Below are positions 6,774 to 14,537 of a DNA stretch of 25,327 bases, one piece after another. Position 1 is the stretch's first letter. Every line of letters starts with the position of its first letter. The position numbers and the translations under genes were made by a program. Origin of the DNA: Oscillospiraceae bacterium (GTDB lineage Bacteria; Bacillota; Clostridia; Oscillospirales; Ruminococcaceae); the NCBI GenBank assembly GCA_900752435.1, contig CAADVD010000019.1:1-25327 (forward strand), given 5' to 3'. The notes beneath the pieces were generated by a model, which was not told where the DNA came from, searched no databases, and saw nothing but the letters and a program-made list of their open reading frames with translations.

Positions 6774-8270
6774 ATGTTAGAAAAAATCAATCTAAAAAAA
6801 GTCATTACCAAGGAAGAATACCAACAGGAGGGCGATGTGCTCAAAGCAAAGCTGTCGGTGCTTCAGCAGGAAATGAAGCAGGCGAAGCTTCCGGTCATTA
6901 TTTTGTTTGAAGGATGGGGCGCGACCGGAAAGGGCAATAAAATTTCCCGCGTGATTTTAAATCTTGACCCGCGCGGCTTCAAGGTGCATTCCATCTTGGA
7001 AGCCAACGAGAGCGAAAAGCGGAAGCCGTTTTTGTGGCGTTATTGGAACAAGATTCCGGCAAAAGGCGATTTTGCGATTTTCGACCGAAGTTGGTACCAG
7101 GATATCGCCATCGCACAGATCGAGCAGCGACTTTCGGATGAAGAAACGGCCTACCGCGTGCAGAGCGTCAAAACGTTTGAACGCCAGCTGACGGATGACG
7201 GCTACCTCATCATCAAATTCTTCCTGCACATCAGCAAAAAGGAACAGCGCCGCCGCTTTGACGATTTGGCGGCCAACAAAATGACCGAATGGCGCGTCAC
7301 CGAGCAGGACTGGAAGCGCAACAAGCAGTACGACAAGTATTACGCCGCATTTGACGACATGCTGACAAAAACCAACACCGACTATGCGCCGTGGCACATC
7401 ATCGGCTGTCATGACCGCCGGAGCGCCATGCTGGAAATCTATCAGACTCTGGTGAAATCCATCCGCAAGGCTATTGACGCCAAGAAAGAGAAAGAAGAGC
7501 AAGCTCCTCTGCCGCAGAGCGCGCCGATTTTCGTACCGGATACATTTAATCTAGTCGAAGTTCCGAAGCTGGCGGACATCAACTTAAATAAAACCATGTC
7601 AGAGGAAGCCTACCGCGAGAATCTGGAAAAATTGCAGGAAAAACTTCATAAACTGCACAACCGCCTTTATCTGGAAAAAGTGCCGGTCATCATCTGTTAC
7701 GAAGGCTGGGATGCGGCCGGAAAGGGCGGCAACATCAAGCGTGTCGCCGCAGCTCTTGACCCGCGTGGCTACGAGGTGCTTCCCATTGCCGCACCGGATA
7801 AATCGGAATTGGCGCACCATTATCTCTGGCGCTTCTGGAACCGCCTGCCGAAAACCGGCCATGTGGCAATTTTTGACCGCACTTGGTACGGACGCGTGAT
7901 GGTGGAGCGCATCGAGGGCTTCTGCACCAGTGAGGAGTGGCACCGCGCTTATACGGAAATCAACGAATTTGAGCGGGAACTGTACGACTGGGGCGCGGTA
8001 CTCGTCAAATTTTGGATTCACATTGACAAAGACGAACAGCTTCGCCGGTTCCAAGACCGTCAGAACACACCGGAGAAGCAGTGGAAAATCACCGATGAAG
8101 ACTGGCGCAACCGCGAAAAATGGGATGCCTATGAAACTGCGGTGGACGACATGCTGAAATACACCTCAACGGATTATGCGCCGTGGAACATCATTGAGTC
8201 GCAGGACAAGAAGTTTGCGCGCATTAAGGCGTTGATGACCGTCATCAGTGCCATCGAGGACCGTTTATAA
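6774..8270 (+). CDS. pap: Polyphosphate:AMP phosphotransferase (tandem-domain PPK2)
   Basis: A 498-residue protein. The ATG at 6774 has GGAGGTGG just before it and follows the promoter at 6712-6740; longer in-frame starts lie upstream of that promoter and are excluded. It contains two consecutive PPK2 domains. The C-terminal one has a full Walker A (GWDAAGKG, 311-318), a Walker B/lid motif FDRTWYGRVMVERIEG (from 367) and the DPRGY and RFWNRLP blocks. The N-terminal one is altered: GWGATGKG (47-54) replaces the catalytic-loop Asp by Gly, and FDRSWYQDIAIAQIE lacks the GR...ER arginines. Tandem PPK2 (class II, PAP) proteins of this length phosphorylate AMP to ADP with polyphosphate, usually with activity in the C-terminal half. 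The N-terminal half is therefore probably structural or regulatory. The gene is monocistronic. Confidence 0.88.
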   Translation: MLEKINLKKVITKEEYQQEGDVLKAKLSVLQQEMKQAKLPVIILFEGWGATGKGNKISRVILNLDPRGFKVHSILEANESEKRKPFLWRYWNKIPAKGDFAIFDRSWYQDIAIAQIEQRLSDEETAYRVQSVKTFERQLTDDGYLIIKFFLHISKKEQRRRFDDLAANKMTEWRVTEQDWKRNKQYDKYYAAFDDMLTKTNTDYAPWHIIGCHDRRSAMLEIYQTLVKSIRKAIDAKKEKEEQAPLPQSAPIFVPDTFNLVEVPKLADINLNKTMSEEAYRENLEKLQEKLHKLHNRLYLEKVPVIICYEGWDAAGKGGNIKRVAAALDPRGYEVLPIAAPDKSELAHHYLWRFWNRLPKTGHVAIFDRTWYGRVMVERIEGFCTSEEWHRAYTEINEFERELYDWGAVLVKFWIHIDKDEQLRRFQDRQNTPEKQWKITDEDWRNREKWDAYETAVDDMLKYTSTDYAPWNIIESQDKKFARIKALMTVISAIEDRL

Positions 8271-8290
8271 GAGTCTGCTTGATAGAATAC

Positions 8291-8336
8291 AAAAAATCCG
8301 GAAGCATTCGAAAGGAAGAATGCTTCCGGATTTTTT
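8291..8336 (+). terminator. Intrinsic terminator after the PPK2 gene
   Basis: A 19-bp perfect stem (8291-8309 with 8318-8336) including GGAAGCATTC, an 8-nt loop and a terminal run of six T. The A-run on the 5' side means it could also act leftward. Confidence 0.9.
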
Positions 8337-8356
8337 CTGCAATCACTGTCAATCGG

Positions 8357-8385
8357 TTGACAAGATTCCAGCAATCGTCTACAAT
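8357..8385 (+). promoter_or_regulatory. Promoter of the hem operon
   Basis: TTGACA (8357-8362), a 17-bp spacer and TACAAT (8380-8385). Transcription would start near 8392, giving a leader of about 160 nt that contains the long stem at 8436-8508. Confidence 0.7.
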
Positions 8386-8435
8386 GGAAAAAGGAAATAG
8401 CTTCCACTAAGATTGAGATTTGCAATCAAATTGCA

Positions 8436-8508
8436 ATAGACTTGTTCGGGAACCCTTTCAAGTTTCAGCTTTTTCTTATCTTTTAACAAGGCTTCCGAAC
8501 AAGTCTAT
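8436..8508 (+). other. Long inverted repeat in the hem operon leader
   Basis: The arms ATAGACTTGTTCGG (8436-8449) and CCGAACAAGTCTAT (8495-8508) are perfectly complementary over 14 bp. Pairing can be extended inward by GA/TT and CC/GG steps with one mismatch. The remaining 30-nt loop is pyrimidine-rich. No T-run follows the 3' arm, so it is not a simple terminator. It could be a cis-acting leader RNA structure, or a very small MITE-like insertion, because the arms are flanked by TA and have the look of terminal inverted repeats. Sequence alone does not decide. Confidence 0.6.
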
Positions 8509-8549
8509 ATCGTTCAACGAAAAATTCGCGCGAAAAGGAATGAATCACC

Positions 8550-9302
8550 ATGCAAGCACGAACCATTCAGCCAGCACCCAAACGGATACTGATTGCCGCA
8601 CCGGCAGGGAAACCGACCGGTTTGGCCGAACCACTGCGGGAACACGGCTTTCACACCGTGGAAATCCCCTGCATCCAGACCAAGCCGCTTCCGCACAACA
8701 TTCGTCTCGGACAAGCCATCAGCGAGATGGAGAGCTACAGTTGGATGGTGTTCACGGATACATCAGCAGTACAGGCGCTTTTTGATGAACTGCTGGAACG
8801 GCGTGTGGACGTGCGCCGGCTGACCACCATCAAGTTTGCCGTGGCCAATCAAGCGGTTCGGCAGGCGGTGGAACGTCATGGCGTGCTGGTGGAGTATATG
8901 CCGCTGTCGCTGTCTTTGGCGGCCTTGGCCAACGGACTGGCAAAGCGGGTGCACCAGAAGGAAAAGGTGCTGTTGTTGCGCGGCTATTCGGACTCCAAAG
9001 AAATCACGGAGATTTTCGCCGCACATTTCATCGCGTATGACGACATTCCGGCCTATCAGAATCTGTCCGTTTCCTCTGCGGACTGGACGTATTCCAAGGA
9101 GGATACCGCCGTGTTTCTGAGCGCGTCGGCCGTGCAGGCATTTGTACGCACCATGGGGTTGGACGGCGATTATGAGGGAATGCGCGCGGTCTGCATCGAT
9201 CAGCAGACGGAAAAGGAAGCCCAAAAATACAAGATGAATACGGTTGTCTCCTTGTTTGCCACCAAGGACAGCTTGGTGCGCACCGTATTCGAATGGAGGT
9301 AA
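8550..9302 (+). CDS. hemD: Uroporphyrinogen-III synthase
   Basis: A 250-residue protein, the usual size. HemD proteins are poorly conserved, but the pattern is right: an N-terminal RILIAAPAGKPTGLAEPLREHG, the half-way motif WMVFTDTSAVQALF, the mid-protein KVLLLRGYSD at the start of the second domain, then TAVFLSASAVQAF and a C-terminal ATKDSLVRTVFEW. The enzyme cyclises and inverts ring D of hydroxymethylbilane to uroporphyrinogen III, the branch point to haem, sirohaem and cobalamin. It is the first gene of the operon; hemB begins 5 bp after its stop. The ribosome binding site AAAAGG is weak and about 11 bp from the ATG. hemC, which makes the substrate, and hemA are not in view, unlike the common clostridial hemACD order. 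Confidence 0.85.
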   Translation: MQARTIQPAPKRILIAAPAGKPTGLAEPLREHGFHTVEIPCIQTKPLPHNIRLGQAISEMESYSWMVFTDTSAVQALFDELLERRVDVRRLTTIKFAVANQAVRQAVERHGVLVEYMPLSLSLAALANGLAKRVHQKEKVLLLRGYSDSKEITEIFAAHFIAYDDIPAYQNLSVSSADWTYSKEDTAVFLSASAVQAFVRTMGLDGDYEGMRAVCIDQQTEKEAQKYKMNTVVSLFATKDSLVRTVFEWR

Positions 9303-9307
9303 GGGAA

Positions 9308-10291
9308 ATGGAATTGCTCAAACGACCGCGCCGTCTGCGCGGCAATGCGCTGGTGCGCGGTATGGTGCGCGAAACGCGCATGTCCAAATCGTCACTCATT
9401 TATCCGCTGTTTGTACGGGAGGGAACAGGCATACAGGAACCCATCCCTTCTATGGACGGACAATACCGTTACAGTCCGGATAAGCTGTTGTTTGAACTGG
9501 AACGCGTGAGCAAAGCCGGTGTTCCGGCCATTATGCTGTTCGGCATTCCCGAGCACAAGGACGAGCTGGGAAGCGGCGCATGGGCGGAAGACGGCGTGGT
9601 ACAGAAAGCGCTCCAATTGGCCAAACGGGAATTTCCGAATCTCTATTACATCACGGATGTCTGCATGTGCGAATACACGTCGCACGGGCACTGCGGCGCA
9701 CTTTGCGGCGAAACGGTGGACAACGACGCTACCCTGCCCCTGTTAGCAAGAACGGCATTGTCCCATGTGCAGGCCGGTGCGGATATGGTTGCCCCATCGG
9801 ATATGATGGATGGCCGCGTGCGTGCCATTCGTCAAACCCTGGACGAAAACGGCAGAACGGACATCCCGATTCTGTCTTATGCGGTAAAGTATTCCTCCGC
9901 ATTTTACGGACCGTTCCGCGATGCGGCCGGTTCTGCGCCGTCGTTCGGTGACCGCAAGAGCTACCAGATGGATTACCACAACCGTCGGGAAGGTATCAAG
10001 GAAGCGGCGCTCGACTTGGAAGAGGGCGCGGATATTTTGATGGTGAAACCGGCAATGTCCTATTTGGATGTAGTCAAAGAGGTGCACGACACCTTTTCCG
10101 TACCGACTGCGGCGTACAGCGTCAGCGGCGAATACGCCATGATGAAAAACGCGGCCAAACAAGGTCTGCTGGACGAAGCGGCGATTGTCTGCGAAACAGC
10201 GGCGAGCATTTACCGTGCTGGTGCGGATATTTTGCTGACCTACTACGCCAAGGAATTGGCACATTGGATGGATGAAGGGAGAATCGGCTGA
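9308..10291 (+). CDS. hemB: Delta-aminolevulinic acid dehydratase (porphobilinogen synthase)
   Basis: A 327-residue protein, full length for HemB. The ATG at 9308 is preferred to one 15 bp upstream because GGAGG (9295-9299, inside the end of hemD) is then correctly spaced. The zinc site DVCMCEYTSHGHCG gives Cys119, Cys121 and Cys129, so it is of the zinc-dependent type. The substrate lysines are Lys194 (YAVKYSSAFYGPFR) and the Schiff-base Lys247 (ILMVKPAMSYLD). The DELGSGAW stretch and the SFGDRKSYQMD block are also intact. It condenses two 5-aminolevulinate molecules to porphobilinogen in the cytoplasm. The stop codon overlaps the hemL start by one base (TGATG), so translation is probably coupled. 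Confidence 0.95.
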   Translation: MELLKRPRRLRGNALVRGMVRETRMSKSSLIYPLFVREGTGIQEPIPSMDGQYRYSPDKLLFELERVSKAGVPAIMLFGIPEHKDELGSGAWAEDGVVQKALQLAKREFPNLYYITDVCMCEYTSHGHCGALCGETVDNDATLPLLARTALSHVQAGADMVAPSDMMDGRVRAIRQTLDENGRTDIPILSYAVKYSSAFYGPFRDAAGSAPSFGDRKSYQMDYHNRREGIKEAALDLEEGADILMVKPAMSYLDVVKEVHDTFSVPTAAYSVSGEYAMMKNAAKQGLLDEAAIVCETAASIYRAGADILLTYYAKELAHWMDEGRIG

Positions 10292-11586
10292 TGACGCGTT
10301 CGGAACAGCTTTTTGAAATGGCACAGCACCTCATTCCGGGCGGTGTCAACAGTCCGGTTCGGGCATTTGGCTCAGTGGGCGGCAGTCCGCGTTTTGTGGA
10401 GCGCGCGGAAGGTGCGTATATCTGGGACGTGGACGGAAACCGTTATTTGGATTTCATCGGTTCGTGGGGGCCGATGATTCTGGGACACAATCATCCGGCC
10501 ATCTTAGAAGCCGTGGTGGAAGCCGCCAAACGGGGCTTGAGCTACGGCGCGGTCACGGCATCGGAAGTCACCATGGCGAAGCTGGTCTGCTCACTGGTGC
10601 CGTCCATCGATATGGTTCGCATGGTCAATTCCGGTACCGAAGCCGTCATGAGCGCCATTCGTGTGGCGCGCGGTTTTACCGGACGCGATAAAATTGTCAA
10701 ATTTGCCGGCTGTTACCACGGTCACTGCGATGCCATGCTGGTAAAAGCCGGTTCAGGCGTCATGACCAGCGGCGTGCCGGACAGCGCCGGTGTGCCGAAG
10801 GGCTGCGCACAGGACACGCTGACGGCGGTATACAACGACATCCAGAGCGTGGAAGCGCTGTTCGCCGACCATCCGCAGGAAATTGCAGCGGTGATTGTCG
10901 AACCGGTAGCGGCCAACATGGGCGTGGTCACCCCAAAAGAGGGCTTTTTGCAGGCGTTGCGCGCGCTTTGCACCAAAGAAGGCGCCCTGCTGATTTTTGA
11001 TGAGGTAATCACCGGTTTTCGCTTGGGACTGACCGGTGCGCAAGGGTATTACGGTGTCACGCCGGACTTGACAACATTCGGCAAAATCATCGGTGCCGGT
11101 ATGCCGGTTGGCGCATACGGCGGTCGACGGGAAATCATGGAGCTGGTATCCCCAGTGGGTAGCGTCTACCAAGCCGGAACACTCAGCGGCAATCCAGTGG
11201 CCATGGCGGCCGGCATCTGCCAATTGAAGCTCTTACAGGCGCATCCGGAAATTTATGACCGCATCAACCAATTGGGCGAACAGCTTCGTCAGGGGATGCA
11301 GAAGCTGACGGAGCGCTATGAACTGCCCTGTCAGGTGACCGGTGTCGGTTCGCTCTCCTGCCTGTTCTTCACCCCTGAACCGGTAACGGACTACGCCACA
11401 GCCAAAACAGCCGATACCGCCGCCTTTGGCCGCTATTTTCTGTCGATGATGAACCGCGGCTGTTACTTTGCACCCTCCCAGTTTGAAGCCATCTTCTTGT
11501 CCAACGCTCACACGGAAGCGGACATTGCAGAAACCCTATACAAGATGGAGCAGACTTTTCGAGCGATGAAGGAGGGAACTGTATGA
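10291..11586 (+). CDS. hemL: Glutamate-1-semialdehyde 2,1-aminomutase
   Basis: A 431-residue class III PLP aminotransferase of normal length. It shows IPGGVNSPVRAF near the N-terminus, MVNSGTEAVMSAIR (phosphate and PLP contacts), CYHGHCDAML, the LIFDEVITGFR Asp that pairs with the pyridine nitrogen, and the PLP lysine Lys265 in TFGKIIGAGMPVGAYGG. It makes 5-aminolevulinate from glutamate-1-semialdehyde in the C5 pathway. This implies a hemA (glutamyl-tRNA reductase) elsewhere in the genome. The product feeds HemB, encoded just upstream. The gene overlaps hemB by one base and the next gene by four (ATGA). Confidence 0.95.
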   Translation: MTRSEQLFEMAQHLIPGGVNSPVRAFGSVGGSPRFVERAEGAYIWDVDGNRYLDFIGSWGPMILGHNHPAILEAVVEAAKRGLSYGAVTASEVTMAKLVCSLVPSIDMVRMVNSGTEAVMSAIRVARGFTGRDKIVKFAGCYHGHCDAMLVKAGSGVMTSGVPDSAGVPKGCAQDTLTAVYNDIQSVEALFADHPQEIAAVIVEPVAANMGVVTPKEGFLQALRALCTKEGALLIFDEVITGFRLGLTGAQGYYGVTPDLTTFGKIIGAGMPVGAYGGRREIMELVSPVGSVYQAGTLSGNPVAMAAGICQLKLLQAHPEIYDRINQLGEQLRQGMQKLTERYELPCQVTGVGSLSCLFFTPEPVTDYATAKTADTAAFGRYFLSMMNRGCYFAPSQFEAIFLSNAHTEADIAETLYKMEQTFRAMKEGTV

Positions 11587-11960
11587 CGTTGATTGTGGGC
11601 GCACAATTTCAAGGCCAATTGGAATTGGCGCTGGAGCTGGCCGGCGTCGGCGGAAGCTATGTGGCGCAGGGGGCGACCTGTAGCTTCGAGGAGCTTTGGG
11701 AAAAGCCGGTGGTGGCCGATTTTCACCTTGTCATCAAGCGCATGGTGGAAGAACAGCTTTCGATTGAGGAGCAAATGAAGCAGTTGATGGCCTACAACCC
11801 CGACCTCATCCTGACCGCCGATGAAATCGCCTATGGCTTTACCGAGGACGCATTTGAGCAAAAGTGGCGCTGTGAAGCCGGATATGCCTGCCGTTTGCTT
11901 GCACAGTCCGCAGAGCGCGTGTACCACATGGTGTGCGGCATTCCGACTCGAATTAAATAG
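11583..11960 (+). CDS. CobU-like protein with degenerate P-loop, last gene of the hem operon
   Basis: A 125-residue protein whose start overlaps the hemL stop (ATGA). The C-terminal half aligns by eye with the end of CobU/CobP (adenosylcobinamide kinase/guanylyltransferase): PDLILTADEIAYGF matches the VVLVTNEVGMGI region, and the end SAERVYHMVCGIPTRIK matches AADEVWLVVSGxxxKIK. The N-terminus MTLIVGAQFQGQLELALELA lies where CobU has its GGARSGKS P-loop, but the nucleotide-binding Gly-Lys-Ser is gone. The protein is also about 55 residues shorter than CobU, and the stretch that should carry the guanylylated His is missing or unrecognisable. Kinase and transferase activity are therefore unlikely. 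A structural or regulatory role in tetrapyrrole supply is possible. The homology is my reading; the function is unknown. Confidence 0.65.
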   Translation: MTLIVGAQFQGQLELALELAGVGGSYVAQGATCSFEELWEKPVVADFHLVIKRMVEEQLSIEEQMKQLMAYNPDLILTADEIAYGFTEDAFEQKWRCEAGYACRLLAQSAERVYHMVCGIPTRIK

Positions 11961-11967
11961 CAACGGC

Positions 11968-12006
11968 AAAATCCGATGAATGAGAGAATGATTCATCGGA
12001 TTTTTT
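11968..12006 (+). terminator. Intrinsic terminator of the hem operon
   Basis: A 14-bp perfect stem (AAAATCCGATGAAT with its complement, 9-nt loop) ending in six T, 8 bp after the CobU-like gene. Confidence 0.9.
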
Positions 12007-12010
12007 GCAC

Positions 12011-12045
12011 AAAAAGAAGCAGGACACAGATGATTCTGTGCCCTG
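12011..12045 (-). terminator. Intrinsic terminator of glgP
   Basis: Read leftward: CAGGGCACAG and CTGTGTCCTG pair with one mismatch around a 6-nt loop. CTTCTTTTT follows. It lies 24 bp beyond the glgP stop and faces the hem operon terminator. Confidence 0.75.
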
Positions 12046-12068
12046 TTTTCTTATATGGAGAAGCCCAA

Positions 12069-14432
12069 TTATTTCGTCTTTGTAATGTGCCAGATTTCAT
12101 CCGCATACTGCTGAATGGTACGGTCACTGGAGAACATACCGCTGTTTGCGATGTTGAGCAGGCATTTCTTAGAGAACGCCAATCTGTTTTTGTAATCAGC
12201 GTTTACGCGCAGTTTCGCATCCACATAGGATTCAAAGTCCTGAAGCAGGAAGTAGTTGTCCGGTTTGTGCCAGCTTGCGCCTTCCAGCAAGGAGGTATAC
12301 AGTTCTTTGAACACGCCGGTGCCATTGTCGTCGAATGTACCGTCGATGAGGGTATCGAGCACGCGTTTGATGCGCGGATTGGATTCGTAGATGGCTTTCG
12401 GGTTGTAGGAATCTTTGATTTCTTCAATTTCTTCCACACGAGCGCCGAAGATGTAGTTGTTTTCTTCGCCGGCCTGTTCCACGATTTCCACGTTTGCACC
12501 GTCAAAAGTACCGAGGGTTACCGCACCGTTGAGCATGAACTTCATGTTGCCCGTACCGGAAGCTTCCGTACCTGCGGTGGAAATCTGTTCGGAAACATCC
12601 GCTGCCGGAATCAGTTTTTCAGCATAGGAAACACGGTAGTTGGTGACAAACAGCACGTTGAGCTTGTCCTTGGTGTCCGGATCGTTGTTGACGAGGTTGG
12701 CAATCTCGTTGATGAATTTGATGATGCCCTTCGCACGATAGTAGCCCGGAGCGGATTTCGCACCAAAGATGAATGCAGTCGGAGTGAAGTCCGGCAATTT
12801 GCCTTCTTTGAGCGAGAAGTAAATGTCAATGATGGAGAACGCATTCAACAGCTGACGTTTGTATTCATGCAGACGTTTTACCTGAATGTCGAAGATGAAG
12901 GACGGGTTCAGGGTAACGCCTTCGTATTCCTTGATGTAATCAACGAGCTGTGCTTTTTTCTCCGCCTTAATGTCGATGAGCTTCTGGAGAACAGCCGGAT
13001 CGTCCTGGTATTTTTCGAGTTCTTTCAGCGCGGTGAGGTCGGTGCCCCATTTGTCGCCAATGAGTTCGGTCACATAACCGGACAATTCCTGATTGCAAAG
13101 GCCGAACCATCTGCGCTGGGTGATACCGTTGGTCTTGTTCTGGAAGCGTTCCGGATACAATTCATACCAGCAGTGCAGTTCGGTGTCTTTGAGGATTTCG
13201 GTGTGGATTCGAGCAACGCCGTTGATCGCGCTGGACGCATAGATGGCCAGTTTTGCCATATGGATGCGGTCGCCGTCGATGATGCGGTATTCTTCCAATG
13301 CTTCTGCGGAAACGCCCTTCGCAGTCAAGTCTTTCACCAAACGAGCGTCGATCATCTGGATGATCTTGTAGATGCGCGGCAGCACGGAGCGGAACAAACG
13401 GATGCCCCATTTTTCAAGCGCTTCGGCCATGATGGTGTGGTTGGTGTAAGCAAAGGTCTTCTGCGCAATTGCAAAAGCGTCCTCAAACTTCATGCCTTCT
13501 TCATCCATCAAGATGCGGATGAGTTCCGCGATGGAAACGGTCGGATGCGTATCGTTGAGCTGAATGGCGAAGCAATCGGCAAATTCAGAGAAATCGCTGT
13601 GCGTTTTCTTGTAGGAACGAATGATATCCTGCAAGGAAGCGGAGCAGAAGAAGTACTGCTGTTTCAGGCGCAGTTTTTTACCCGCGTCGGTGTCGTCGTT
13701 CGGATAGAGCACCTTAGAGATGTTTTCTGCGTCGTTTTTCGCTTTTACCGCTTTGTCGTATTTCTGTTCATTGAACAGTTCGAGATTGAAGTTTTCAATC
13801 GCTTCGGACTGCCACAAACGGAGTGTACCAATGTTGGTGGTTTTGTAGCCGATGATTGGCATATCATACGGAACCGCACGAACGCTCTCACGAGCAAAGT
13901 TTACCGTGACGGCCAAATCGTTGCGGCGAATGCTCCACGGATCGCCAAATCTCTGCCAGTCGTCCGGCATTTCTTTCTGGAAGCCATTTTCAAAATACTG
14001 TTTGAACAAACCATACTGGTAACGGATGCCGTAACCGTCGAGCGGCAAATCCAGAGTCGCTGCAGAATCGAGGAAGCAGGCGGCCAAACGACCCAAACCG
14101 CCGTTGCCGAGCGCATCGTCTTCGATGTCTTCGAGCATATTCAAGTCAACGCCTTTTTCGTTGAGCGCGGTTTTCACTTCATCCAGAATACCAAGACAAT
14201 ACAGGTTGTTGTATACCGCGCGGCCCATCAAGAATTCCGCAGACAGGTAATACGCACGTTTTTGGGAGGCATGTGCTTCCTGGCTGGCTTCCCAGTTCGG
14301 ATGAATGTCCGCCATTACGGCTTTGGACAGTGCATAATGAAGCTCTTTCGGTGTTGCTTCATTCAGCGTAGTAAAATATTCCGTTTGCAAAATGAGTTCC
14401 AATTTTTCGAGAATTTGGCTTCCTTTTGACAT
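12069..14432 (-). CDS. glgP: Glycogen/starch alpha-glucan phosphorylase
   Basis: A 787-residue GT35 enzyme, normal length. The ATG at 14432 (MSKGSQILEKLE) has AAAGGGG 8 bp upstream; the frame stays open for 53 more codons but those run back through the promoter. Landmarks in order: YYLSAEFLMGR, GNGGLGRLAACFLDS, YGLFKQ, the NDTHP block, YTNHTIMAEALEKW, TNGITQRRW, VKRLHEYKRQLLN, and the PLP site EASGTGNMKFMLNG with Lys631, followed by GTFDGANVEI. It removes glucose-1-phosphate from the non-reducing ends of glycogen or maltodextrins. It stands alone here, without other glg genes. Two palindromes in its upstream region suggest repression by a sugar-responsive regulator. Confidence 0.95.
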   Translation of the reverse strand: MSKGSQILEKLELILQTEYFTTLNEATPKELHYALSKAVMADIHPNWEASQEAHASQKRAYYLSAEFLMGRAVYNNLYCLGILDEVKTALNEKGVDLNMLEDIEDDALGNGGLGRLAACFLDSAATLDLPLDGYGIRYQYGLFKQYFENGFQKEMPDDWQRFGDPWSIRRNDLAVTVNFARESVRAVPYDMPIIGYKTTNIGTLRLWQSEAIENFNLELFNEQKYDKAVKAKNDAENISKVLYPNDDTDAGKKLRLKQQYFFCSASLQDIIRSYKKTHSDFSEFADCFAIQLNDTHPTVSIAELIRILMDEEGMKFEDAFAIAQKTFAYTNHTIMAEALEKWGIRLFRSVLPRIYKIIQMIDARLVKDLTAKGVSAEALEEYRIIDGDRIHMAKLAIYASSAINGVARIHTEILKDTELHCWYELYPERFQNKTNGITQRRWFGLCNQELSGYVTELIGDKWGTDLTALKELEKYQDDPAVLQKLIDIKAEKKAQLVDYIKEYEGVTLNPSFIFDIQVKRLHEYKRQLLNAFSIIDIYFSLKEGKLPDFTPTAFIFGAKSAPGYYRAKGIIKFINEIANLVNNDPDTKDKLNVLFVTNYRVSYAEKLIPAADVSEQISTAGTEASGTGNMKFMLNGAVTLGTFDGANVEIVEQAGEENNYIFGARVEEIEEIKDSYNPKAIYESNPRIKRVLDTLIDGTFDDNGTGVFKELYTSLLEGASWHKPDNYFLLQDFESYVDAKLRVNADYKNRLAFSKKCLLNIANSGMFSSDRTIQQYADEIWHITKTK

Positions 14433-14477
14433 AGAAAAAACCCCTTTCAAAAATATGAAATGTTCAGTTCGAGTAAA

Positions 14478-14495
14478 GCCGGAAACGTTACCGGC
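14478..14495. promoter_or_regulatory. LacI-type operator candidate in the glgP leader
   Basis: GCCGGAAACGTTACCGGC is an 18-bp palindrome with a single mismatched pair and the central CG typical of LacI-family operators. It lies downstream of the glgP -10, where a bound repressor would block elongation. It matches the CcpA cre consensus only partly, so a local MalR-like regulator is more likely than CcpA. Confidence 0.55.
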
Positions 14496-14507
14496 ACATT
14501 CTGTTTT

Positions 14508-14527
14508 TATCATAACATGTTGTGATA
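14508..14527. promoter_or_regulatory. Second palindrome overlapping the glgP promoter
   Basis: TATCATAACATGTTGTGATA is a 20-bp palindrome with one mismatched pair around an AACATGTT core. It covers the -10 and part of the spacer of the glgP promoter. It differs from the GC-rich palindrome 13 bp away, so it may bind a different protein. Confidence 0.45.
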
Positions 14528-14537
14528 CAGAATGCAA
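14509..14537 (-). promoter_or_regulatory. Promoter of glgP
   Basis: Read leftward: TTGCAT, a 17-bp spacer, TATGAT. The leader to the ATG is about 70 nt and contains the GC-rich palindrome. Confidence 0.65.

Noticed and set aside
11976..14429. An 817-codon open frame on the + strand opposite glgP
   Set aside because: It is the antisense shadow of glgP, which has all family motifs, a promoter and an RBS. The shadow protein has no recognisable domain and its start lies in terminator sequence.
14478..14495. A CcpA cre site
   Set aside because: It has the central CG but several mismatches to the cre consensus; a general LacI-type operator is the safer call.
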